A DNA stretch of 64,000 nucleotides, taken from Microbispora rosea. GTDB taxonomy: Bacteria > Actinomycetota > Actinomycetes > Streptosporangiales > Streptosporangiaceae. Each line of letters begins with the position of its first letter. The stretch's first letter is position 1. The notes beneath the pieces are model-generated. The model was not told the origin of the DNA, did no database searches, and worked only from the letters and a program-made list of their open reading frames with translations. The translations under genes were made by a program, and so were the position numbers. The stretch is taken from the NCBI RefSeq assembly GCF_900156315.1, contig NZ_FTNI01000024.1:78950-142949 (forward strand). The letters run 5' to 3'. Positions 17,793 through 24,933 of the stretch are shown here, in pieces.

Positions 17793-18971
17793 TCAGTCGT
17801 GCGGCAGCCGGAGGGGGAGCCGGGCGGCGAGTGCGAAACCGCCCTCGGGGGTCGGCCCGGAGGAGAACCGGCCCTGGGCGAGGCAGACGCGCTCCCTGAT
17901 GCCGGCCAGGCCGTATCCGCCGCCGAGGGAGGGCGCCGGCCTGACCGTCCTCTCACCGGGGTGGGCGCGGTCCGGAGTGTCGACCACGGAGACGGCCACC
18001 TGGTCGCCGGTGACCTCACAGGTGACCTTGACGAGGGAGTCCGGTGCGTGCTTGCGCACGTTGTTCAGCCCCTCCTGCACGAGGCGGTAGCACGCGTGCG
18101 AGACCTGTCGTGGCAGCGCCCCCGGGGGAGTGTCGAGGCGGAGATCGACCTTGAGCCCGCTGGCCTGCGCTTCGCCGACCAGCCGGGTGATGGCCTCGGT
18201 GCCCGCGGCGAGGTCCCCTTCGTCGCGCCGGAGCACGGTGAGCAACTGCCGCAGTTCGCCGAGCGCCTGCACGCCCTTGTCCTCGATGCTCGCCGTCAGC
18301 GCCCGGATCTCGTCCGGCTCGGTGGTGTCGCGGGCTATGCCCGCGTTGAGCACCATGGCGGTGACCGCGTGGGTGACGGTGTCGTGCATCTCCCTGGCGA
18401 TCTTGCGGCGCTCCTCGGAGGCGGCGATCTCCTCGCGTTCGCGTACGCCGATACGCAGTTCCCTGATGAGCCGCCGGTAGGCGTTCACCCAGGTGCCGAC
18501 GACCGCGGGCAGGTAGATGAGGGTCAGCGCGCGGACGATGTTCAGGTAGACCGAGTGGTCGCTGTGCGGGTTGCGGTAGTCGACGGCGAAGTAGACCACG
18601 GTCACGGCGAGGGCGATGTACTGCCACCGGCGCACCCGGTGCTCGGCCGTCATCGAGAAGACGGCCAGGATCATCGGCACGACCTGCCCGGTGACGCAGG
18701 CGCACGCGACCGAGGCGACGATCGCGGGCCAGGGGGTGCGGCGCCGCACCATCATGGCCGCCGCCGTGATCACTCCCGTCGTGATCTCGAGCGCGTCCGG
18801 CGCGCCGCCCCAGAGGGAGAAGCTGTAGCCGGTGAGCGTCGTGGGCACGGTGAACGCGATGACGGCCGCGGCCAGCGCCGCGTCCACGAACCAGTCGCGA
18901 TGCTCGTCCCATTTGTTCAACATTCTGCTATTTTGCGACCTTTGTCCGGTGCTTGGCGCATCCGCCGCCAT
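17793..18971 (-). CDS. Orphan sensor histidine kinase (NarL-type partner class)
   Basis: A 392-residue membrane kinase with about five N-terminal hydrophobic helices (roughly residues 28-165). A short coiled linker leads to a HisKA_3 dimerisation domain with phosphoacceptor His in A-R-E-M-H-D-T-V-T-H, and an HATPase_c domain with N-box L-N-N-V-R-K-H-A and G-box G-G-G-Y-G-L-A-G-I-R-E-R. Kinases of this class normally sit next to a LuxR/NarL response regulator, but none is adjacent. The start is uncertain: ATG 18971 lacks a Shine-Dalgarno, and ATG 18923 (M-L-N-K-W) is a credible alternative. It is divergent from the TetR operon. Confidence 0.87.
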   Translation of the reverse strand: MAADAPSTGQRSQNSRMLNKWDEHRDWFVDAALAAAVIAFTVPTTLTGYSFSLWGGAPDALEITTGVITAAAMMVRRRTPWPAIVASVACACVTGQVVPMILAVFSMTAEHRVRRWQYIALAVTVVYFAVDYRNPHSDHSVYLNIVRALTLIYLPAVVGTWVNAYRRLIRELRIGVREREEIAASEERRKIAREMHDTVTHAVTAMVLNAGIARDTTEPDEIRALTASIEDKGVQALGELRQLLTVLRRDEGDLAAGTEAITRLVGEAQASGLKVDLRLDTPPGALPRQVSHACYRLVQEGLNNVRKHAPDSLVKVTCEVTGDQVAVSVVDTPDRAHPGERTVRPAPSLGGGYGLAGIRERVCLAQGRFSSGPTPEGGFALAARLPLRLPHD

Positions 18972-19011
18972 TTTTTACGAGGCGTTGGCCTTAGGAGGAG
19001 CGGATGCGGTC

Positions 19012-19041
19012 TTGACGCAATCAAATGAACGAACATTTAAT
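19012..19041 (+). promoter_or_regulatory. Promoter and TetR operator of the ferredoxin-P450 operon
   Basis: TTGACG (19012-19017) is followed after 17 to 18 bases by ATTTAA/TTTAAT (19035-19041). Between them AATGAACGAACATT (19024-19037) matches its own complement at 10 of 14 positions (AATG-n2-CG-n2-CATT), a TetR-size operator. The -10 lies six bases before the GTG at 19048, suggesting a leaderless, autoregulated transcript. Confidence 0.5.
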
Positions 19042-19047
19042 TTCGTC

Positions 19048-19677
19048 GTGGGGCGGATCGCTGGTGTCACCGCCGCGGAGACGCGGGAGCGGCTGCTGCG
19101 CGCGGCCGTCGACGTGTTCGCCCGGCGCGGGTACGACGGCACGCGCGTGGCCGACATCGCCGCGGCGGCCGGAGTGAGCAACGGCGCCCTGTACGCGCAC
19201 TTCGGCTCGAAGGCCGAGTTGATCGTGGCCGCGCTGCGTGCCCACGGGCCCCGGCTGCTGGCCGACATGCTGGCCGCCGACCCCGGCCGGCCGGTCGCGG
19301 ACCTGCTCGTCGCCGTGGGCCGCCGGCTCCCGCGCCGTCCCGACGCCCGCGGCTCCCTGATCGTGGAGGCGCTGGTCGCGGCCCGCCGCGACCAGGACGT
19401 GGCCCGTCCGATGCACGACTACGTCGGCGAGCGGGCCGGCTGGCTCGCCGGGCTCGTCCGCGCCGCCCAGGACGACGGTGAGATCGACCCGGCGCTCTCA
19501 CCCGGCGCCGTCGCCCACCTGTGCCTCCTGCTCGCGATGGGCAGCGCGCTGCTCACGCCGGACCTGCACGCCGTCGGCGACGAGGAGTGGAGCGCCCTGC
19601 TCACCCGCCTCGTCGCCGCCATCGCCCCGACCGACCCCGCTTCGCGGACGCCACAGAAACAAGGGGAGCACCAGTGA
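19048..19677 (+). CDS. TetR family regulator of the ferredoxin-P450 operon
   Basis: About 209 residues. The N-terminal HTH spans T-R-E-R-L-L-R-A-A-V-D-V-F-A-R-R-G through the recognition helix V-S-N-G-A-L-Y-A-H-F. The rest is a helical ligand domain. The open frame reaches back to 18832, but that part lies under the divergent kinase; GTG 19048 just after the promoter gives a normal TetR start. TTG 19012 would add 12 residues. Its stop overlaps the ferredoxin start (GTGA), so it represses its own operon (inference from the operator). Confidence 0.85.
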   Translation: MGRIAGVTAAETRERLLRAAVDVFARRGYDGTRVADIAAAAGVSNGALYAHFGSKAELIVAALRAHGPRLLADMLAADPGRPVADLLVAVGRRLPRRPDARGSLIVEALVAARRDQDVARPMHDYVGERAGWLAGLVRAAQDDGEIDPALSPGAVAHLCLLLAMGSALLTPDLHAVGDEEWSALLTRLVAAIAPTDPASRTPQKQGEHQ

Positions 19678-19874
19678 AAGTGCAGATCGATCCCGCGCGC
19701 TGCCAGGGACACGGCCGCTGCTACGACCTGTCGCCCGACCTGTTCACCGAGGACGACGAGGGCTATGGCCAGGTCGTCGGCGACGGGGTCGTGCCGCCGG
19801 GCGGAGAGCGCGCCGCGCGGGTCGCGGTCTCCAACTGCCCGGAGAAGGCGATCGTCCTGGTCGAGGAGGCATGA
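19674..19874 (+). CDS. [3Fe-4S]-type ferredoxin
   Basis: A 66-residue single-cluster ferredoxin. The cluster signature is C10-x2-H13-x2-C16 with C55-P near the end. The central Cys of a 4Fe motif is replaced by His, as in many actinobacterial P450 ferredoxins, implying a 3Fe-4S or His-ligated cluster. It is coupled to the TetR gene by a GTGA overlap and precedes the P450 start by one base, so it is the obvious electron donor. A ferredoxin reductase is not present nearby. Confidence 0.92.
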   Translation: MKVQIDPARCQGHGRCYDLSPDLFTEDDEGYGQVVGDGVVPPGGERAARVAVSNCPEKAIVLVEEA

Positions 19875-19875
19875 G

Positions 19876-21144
19876 ATGAGCGTCGACGATCGCTTCGTCC
19901 GCGACTTCCGGGAGGGGCAGGAGGAGCCCCTCGGCACGCGCAGCGAGATCATCACCGGCCCGGTCTCCGACTGGGCGAGCGACTTCTCCCACCTGGAGCC
20001 CGAATGGGCCGCCGATCCGTACCCCATCCAGGACGAGCTGCGGGCGCGCTGCCCGATCGCGCACACGGAGAGGTTCGGCGGCGGGTGGCTGCCGACGCGG
20101 TACGAGGACGTCGCCGCGATCGCCTATGACACCGAGCACTTCTCCTCCCGGGCGATCATCATGAGCAACTACCGGCCGCCCCGCGACATCGCGCCGGTGG
20201 GAGCCGTGCCGCCGATCTCCTCCGACCCGCCGTTCCACCACGACGCGCGCAAGCTGCTGCTCCCGGCGTTCACCAAGAAGGAGGTGGCCAAGCGGGAGGA
20301 GGCGGCGCGGGCGTTCTGCCACTCGCTGATCGACGGGTTCGAGGGCGCGGAGATCGTCGATGCCGCCCGCGACTACGCACAGCACATCCCGATGCGGGTC
20401 ATCTCCGACATGCTGGGCTTCCCGCCGGAGGACGGGCCCAGGTTCCGGGAGTTCGTGGAGCACGCGCTCGAAGGCGTCAACCTGCCGCCGGAGCAGCGGG
20501 TCGCCAACATGGGGGAGCTGTTCGACTACCTGCTGGAGCAGATCCGCGACCACGTCGCCAGCCCGCGCGACGACCTCACCACCTACCTGATCGAGGCGGA
20601 GCTGTACGGCCGCAAGCTCGAGCCCTCGCACGTGGCCGGCACGATGGCCCTGCTGCTCATCGCCGGGATCGACACGACGTGGAGCGCGATCGGCGCCTCG
20701 CTGTGGCACCTGGCGAAGACCCCGGCCGACCGCGAGCGCCTGGTCGCCGAGCCGGGGCTGCTGCCGACCGCGATGGAGGAGTTCCTCCGGGCGTACGCGC
20801 CGGTCACGATGGCGCGGCTGGTCAAGGAGGACATCCACTGGCGCGGCGCCGACATGAAGGCCGACGACTGGGTCCTGGTGTCGTTCCCCGCCGCCAACCG
20901 TGATCCCGCGCAGTTCGACCGGGCCGACGAAGTGATCATCGACCGCGAGATCAACCGGCACGCGGCGTTCGGGCTCGGCATCCACCGCTGCGTCGGTTCC
21001 CACCTGGCCCGCATGGAGCTCCGGGTCGCCCTGGAGGTCTGGCTGGAGCGGGTCCCCGTGTTCGGCCTCGCCGACCCCTCGGCGGTGACCTGGGCCCCCG
21101 GTCAGGTGCGGGGACCGCGCACGCTTCCCCTCCGCATCGGCTGA
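19876..21144 (+). CDS. Cytochrome P450
   Basis: A 422-residue soluble class I bacterial P450. The I-helix oxygen-binding motif is A-G-I-D-T-T, the K-helix is E-E-F-L-R, and the haem loop is F-G-L-G-I-H-R-C with Cys372 as axial ligand. It has the Ser/Asp-Pro-Pro C-helix element S-S-D-P-P-F-H-H-D. The family looks like CYP107/CYP147-range xenobiotic or terpene hydroxylases, but no substrate can be assigned. ATG 19876 lies after AGGAGG; an out-of-frame ATG at 19871 overlaps it. The last 43 bases overlap the convergent glycosyltransferase gene. Confidence 0.93.
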   Translation: MSVDDRFVRDFREGQEEPLGTRSEIITGPVSDWASDFSHLEPEWAADPYPIQDELRARCPIAHTERFGGGWLPTRYEDVAAIAYDTEHFSSRAIIMSNYRPPRDIAPVGAVPPISSDPPFHHDARKLLLPAFTKKEVAKREEAARAFCHSLIDGFEGAEIVDAARDYAQHIPMRVISDMLGFPPEDGPRFREFVEHALEGVNLPPEQRVANMGELFDYLLEQIRDHVASPRDDLTTYLIEAELYGRKLEPSHVAGTMALLLIAGIDTTWSAIGASLWHLAKTPADRERLVAEPGLLPTAMEEFLRAYAPVTMARLVKEDIHWRGADMKADDWVLVSFPAANRDPAQFDRADEVIIDREINRHAAFGLGIHRCVGSHLARMELRVALEVWLERVPVFGLADPSAVTWAPGQVRGPRTLPLRIG

Positions 21145-22460
21145 CCGCCGCGGGGCGGCCCGGCCGTCGTCAGGCCACGCTCCCGGCGGGGGCGCGCGGC
21201 GCTTTCGTACGCCTCCAGGGTGTGCCGGGCCGTACGCGCCCAGCTGTAGCGCTCCCGCACGTACGCGGCTCCCCGCAGGGCGAGCCGGTCCGCCGTTCCG
21301 GGGTCGCCGAGGAGGCGCAGCAGGGCCTCGGCCAGCTCGCCGGGATCGTCGCGGGCACAGCGAACGGCGCCGTCCCCGACGACCTCCGGCGAGTAGCCCG
21401 GCCCGACGACCACCGGGCGGGCGAGCGCCATCGCCTCGACCGCGACCAGGCCGAACGGCTCGTACACCGACGGGAAGACGCAGGCGTCGGCGGCCAGGAA
21501 GTGCGCGAACACCTCGGCGGGGGCGAGGAAGCGGTTGCCGGCGACCACGTGCGCGCCGGTCTGCGTCCGCTCGATCAGCCGGGCCACCGTCGCGGCGTCG
21601 CCGGTCTGCGGGGCCGGGGCGCCGATCAGCACGAACCGCACGTCACCGTGCTCGGCGGCGACCCGCGGCACCGCGCGGATCAGCGTGCCGACCCCCTTGT
21701 GCGGCGACGGCCGCCCCGCGAACACGACGAGCCGGCCCTGGCCACCGGGCAGATAGCGCCGCCGCACCTCCGCGCGGATCCGGTCGCGCTCGCCGCCGGG
21801 CAGCCCGGCCAGCCGCAGCAGGGCGGGCTCCTCGAAGCCGTGCGGCACGACGACCATCCGGTCCGCGGGCCAGCCGCGGGCGGCCAGGTCGTCGCGCATG
21901 CGGGCGCTCGGCACGAGGATCAGGTGCGCCGTCCTCGCCTGGGCCGTCTCCAGAAGGTCGAGCAGGACGGCGTACGCCGACCGGCGCCCCACTCCGGGGG
22001 CGTTCAGCTCGCGGGTGTGCACGTGGAACACCACCGGCAGCCGCCCCAGCACACGGCACAGGATCCCGGCCACGCAGCCCATCCAGTCGTGCACGGCGAC
22101 GACCGCCCCGGTCCGTCCCGCCTCGGCTGCCAGGATCCGGGCGGCCGCCCGCACGTTGAACGCGAACAGCCCGGCGATCCTGGCGAGCCGCCGTACACCC
22201 GCGGGGAGGGCCGATCCTTCGCCCGGCCCGTACCCGGGGGTGGGCAGGCGGCGCAGTGTGACGTCGCCCCGGCGTTCCGCCCTGGGCGCCCGGCCCCGGC
22301 GGGCCGTGGCGCCGAAGACCACGACCGGCGCCCCCGCGTCCCGCAGGGCGTCCATGATCCGTTCGGCGTACCGGCCCAGCCCGCCGACGACGTCGGGCGG
22401 GACCTCCGAGCAGACGGCGTAGACGCGGACGCCGGGGGAGGCGCGATCAGCGGTGGGCAC
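21102..22460 (-). CDS. GT4 family glycosyltransferase
   Basis: A 452-residue cytoplasmic GT-B enzyme. The N-domain begins with a Gly-rich V-V-G-G-L-G-R-Y acceptor loop. The C-domain has the nucleotide-sugar strand V-V-F-A-G-R-P-S-P-H-K-G-V and the E-x7-E motif in Y-E-P-F-G-L-V-A-V-E-A-M. Such proteins build glycogen-like polymers, trehalose precursors or cell-surface glycans; nothing here decides which. The start is GTG 22460. The C-terminal 60 residues are Arg/Pro-rich and poorly ordered, and overlap the end of the P450 gene. Confidence 0.85.
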   Translation of the reverse strand: MPTADRASPGVRVYAVCSEVPPDVVGGLGRYAERIMDALRDAGAPVVVFGATARRGRAPRAERRGDVTLRRLPTPGYGPGEGSALPAGVRRLARIAGLFAFNVRAAARILAAEAGRTGAVVAVHDWMGCVAGILCRVLGRLPVVFHVHTRELNAPGVGRRSAYAVLLDLLETAQARTAHLILVPSARMRDDLAARGWPADRMVVVPHGFEEPALLRLAGLPGGERDRIRAEVRRRYLPGGQGRLVVFAGRPSPHKGVGTLIRAVPRVAAEHGDVRFVLIGAPAPQTGDAATVARLIERTQTGAHVVAGNRFLAPAEVFAHFLAADACVFPSVYEPFGLVAVEAMALARPVVVGPGYSPEVVGDGAVRCARDDPGELAEALLRLLGDPGTADRLALRGAAYVRERYSWARTARHTLEAYESAARPRRERGLTTAGPPRGGQPMRRGSVRGPRT

Positions 22461-22582
22461 GGCGAGAACCTAGTCGCTCACCCCGCGCCCGGCCAAGACC
22501 GTCGCGGGCATTCCGGCCCGCGGCGGCAGCGGGACCGCACTGCACGACGAGGACGATCGGAGCGTGGGCCGCCCGCCGGAGA

Positions 22583-24823
22583 CTACGGACGGAGCGGCGC
22601 CAGGTCGTCGCCCGCGCCGGAACAGGCGCGGATCACGTCCGGGGTGAGCGTCACCCCCGGCACGCCGCACAGCACCTCATGGAGGTCCTCCGAGGGCGCC
22701 AGCTCCCGGAGCGACTCCGGGAGGCCCTGCGCGCCGGAACCTTCCATGATCAGATCGATGGCCTCGGGATGCGCCTCCAGGTAGTCGGCCAACTCCGGCC
22801 ATCGGATGCGAAGAAGTGTCCACAGCGCGAGGGTGTCGGTCGGCACCAGGCTGCCCTCCAGAACGCGTACGGCACGCAGGACGGTGTAGGTGTTGACGAA
22901 CCGCTTCATCGCGCGCGGATTGCTGTGCAGCAACCGGGAGAACTTCGCGAGGGCGTGCCGGGAGACGTCCTGTACGCCGGCGTCGAGGATCCGTTCGACC
23001 GCCTGCGTGGCCACGATCTCGCGGACCCGGGGGTCGGCTTTCGCCAGCGTCTCCAGCACCTCGATCTCGTCGCTGCTCGCCGTGAGCGCCGCGCGGACCT
23101 GGCCGGCTGTGGCAGGCGCGGGCCTCTCGATGCTCACGCCGAGCAGCCGGCCGAAGTACAGGTCCCGGTTGGCCCCGCCGAGCCTGGGCATGGGGACGCT
23201 GAGCTGGAAGAGCTTGTCCAGGAACAGGTAGCCGATGGGCCGCCCCGGCTCGGCGACGGCCGATTTGAACGTCTCGTACGCGTTCTCGTAGGCGCAGCGC
23301 AGCCAGGCGCCGTCCATCGCGACGACGAAGCTCGGGGCATGCCAGCCGGGGGTGCGGCGCACGGGCCGCCGCCAATGCGCGGGCACGTCGCGGACAAGCG
23401 TCTGGACGGAGTCGAGGAAGTTCACGACGTAGTCGGCGGTGCAGCGGTCGAGGTCCTCGACGAGGACGACGATGGGCCGCCCGGCGTGGCGCACGAGCCA
23501 GGCGATGTGCTCGGCGACGTCGTTCATGGGATCGGTGTGGGAGTCCTCGAAGGTGCGGGCCCTGCGCGCCGACGCCCACATCGCGTACCTGCTGAGGAGG
23601 ATCCCGGCCGTCCACAACGCGCCGGCCGCTCCGACGACGGTCGTGACGGTCTTGAAGGCCGGCTCGACGCTGCGGACCGTGATGACGTCTGCCCTGAGCA
23701 GCAACGCGGCGAGGAGCGCTCCGCCCACCAGCAGCAGCCCCGACAGCACCTGAGGGGCGCCGTCACGGCGGACGCGCGCCAGAAGCTCTCGCAGGAGGAA
23801 GAGGGGACGCCGCCAGCGAGGCCTGTGCTGGACGACCGCCTTGCGGATGGTGACGAGCAACGCCCACCAGGGCGGTTCGATGCGGACGTGCCGCCAGGTG
23901 TCGAAGAAGGCCACGATCGAATCGCTGTGCAGTTCGCGGGCGAGCAGCTTGAGCAGGGTGCTCTTGCCCGTTCCCCACGAACCGTCGACGTGCACCAGGA
24001 ACGACGCGTCGGGGGTCTCCGTCCGCGCGTGACGCAGTTGCCTGGCGAGCACGTTCGCCAGCGCGGTCCGCTTGAGCATGTCGTGGTCGGCCGGTGCGTC
24101 GCTGACCCACTGCGTTCGCTCCCGCCCGCCGGACGCGACCTCCGCGGCTCTCCGGCGCCGGCCCTCGGGAGCCCCGGCGGCTCGTTCCGGGGCGGAGCGG
24201 ACGACGGCGTTGAACTCCGGCCACGTCTCGGCCAGAGCGGGAGCCGGGCTCATGTATCCCGCTCTGCCGCCTTGCCCGTCCGCCGCGAAGATGATGCCGA
24301 GCACCGCGCCGAGTTCGGGGCTCCAGACGGGCGCTCCGGAGTAGCCGCCCGTGAACCCGGCGCTGTCGGTCACCTCCAGTTGGACGGCGCCGCTCGGCAG
24401 GCTTCCCACCGTGCGCCCGGACACCCAGCGCCCGTCCGGGTAGCCGTTCGGGAAACCGTAGACGCTGACCTGAAGGCCGGGCGGCGCGGAGGCGGCGAAC
24501 TCGACCGGCCGAACGTCCGGCGGCAGCGCGGTTTCCAGCCGGAGAACGGCGAGATCCCCCGTCGGCGGTTCCGAACCGGCTGCCGCCGACGCCAGGAAGT
24601 GGACGCCTGCCCGCGAAGGCCCCGTGCGAAGGAACGGGAAGTCCACCAGCACGGTCTCCGGCCGTTCCTCCTTCCCGCGGGTGATCACGTGCGCGCAGGT
24701 CAGCACGAGATCCGCGGCGACGAGGACTCCCGCGCCCGCGACCTCCCCCGTTTCGTCGGCGATACGGGCGACGGCCTGCTCGACTGTTGCCTGCTCGGCT
24801 GGGGGCGCCGGGGGTGTGCTCAT
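22583..24823 (-). CDS. Trypsin-like serine protease fused to a membrane-inserted KAP P-loop NTPase
   Basis: A 746-residue fusion. Residues 15-205 form a chymotrypsin-fold protease with His45 in T-C-A-H-V-I, Asp90 in T-G-D-L-A-V-L and Ser162 in G-G-Y-S-G-A-P. Residues about 245-720 form a KAP NTPase: Walker A G-S-W-G-T-G-K-S-T at 281-289, then two hydrophobic helices (about 358-380 and 393-412), then Walker B I-V-V-L-V-E-D-L-D-R-C at 451-461. KAP-specific blocks F-L-D-K-L-F-Q-L and N-P-R-A-M-K-R-F-V-N follow. KAP proteins include phage-exclusion factors such as PifA. A protease effector controlled by an NTP-driven sensor is inferred. No secretion signal precedes the protease, so it should face the cytoplasm. 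ATG 24823 follows AGGAC; GTG 24829 is possible. Confidence 0.88.
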   Translation of the reverse strand: MSTPPAPPAEQATVEQAVARIADETGEVAGAGVLVAADLVLTCAHVITRGKEERPETVLVDFPFLRTGPSRAGVHFLASAAAGSEPPTGDLAVLRLETALPPDVRPVEFAASAPPGLQVSVYGFPNGYPDGRWVSGRTVGSLPSGAVQLEVTDSAGFTGGYSGAPVWSPELGAVLGIIFAADGQGGRAGYMSPAPALAETWPEFNAVVRSAPERAAGAPEGRRRRAAEVASGGRERTQWVSDAPADHDMLKRTALANVLARQLRHARTETPDASFLVHVDGSWGTGKSTLLKLLARELHSDSIVAFFDTWRHVRIEPPWWALLVTIRKAVVQHRPRWRRPLFLLRELLARVRRDGAPQVLSGLLLVGGALLAALLLRADVITVRSVEPAFKTVTTVVGAAGALWTAGILLSRYAMWASARRARTFEDSHTDPMNDVAEHIAWLVRHAGRPIVVLVEDLDRCTADYVVNFLDSVQTLVRDVPAHWRRPVRRTPGWHAPSFVVAMDGAWLRCAYENAYETFKSAVAEPGRPIGYLFLDKLFQLSVPMPRLGGANRDLYFGRLLGVSIERPAPATAGQVRAALTASSDEIEVLETLAKADPRVREIVATQAVERILDAGVQDVSRHALAKFSRLLHSNPRAMKRFVNTYTVLRAVRVLEGSLVPTDTLALWTLLRIRWPELADYLEAHPEAIDLIMEGSGAQGLPESLRELAPSEDLHEVLCGVPGVTLTPDVIRACSGAGDDLAPLRP

Positions 24824-24899
24824 GGTCACATCGTCCTACGCGCGGACGGGACATGCGGTCCGTCTTGCCCATCGTCCCCGTGGACGCCCGCAGGAGGAG

Positions 24900-24926
24900 G
24901 GCCCGCCGTGCGGGACACGGCGGGCC
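24900..24926 (-). terminator. Terminator of the alpha-galactoside operon
   Basis: GGCCCGCCGTG (24900-24910) and CACGGCGGGCC (24916-24926) form an 11-bp stem with a 5-base loop, eight bases beyond the stop of the last operon gene. Confidence 0.7.
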
Positions 24927-24933
24927 GTCCCGG

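Noticed and set aside
19004..19015. Strong AGGAGG followed by ATG-CGG-TCT-TGA upstream of the TetR gene
   Set aside because: Looks like a three-codon minimal frame, but it lies upstream of the probable transcription start, so it is likely fortuitous; recorded only as a curiosity.
19048..22460. TetR, ferredoxin, P450 and glycosyltransferase as a natural-product cluster
   Set aside because: No polyketide, peptide, terpene or other core synthase nearby, and the glycosyltransferase is convergent with the P450, not in its operon.
21102..24823. Glycosyltransferase plus protease-KAP gene as a two-gene defence operon
   Set aside because: Although on the same strand, they are separated by 122 bases and the GT4 enzyme is an ordinary family; no coupling signal was seen.
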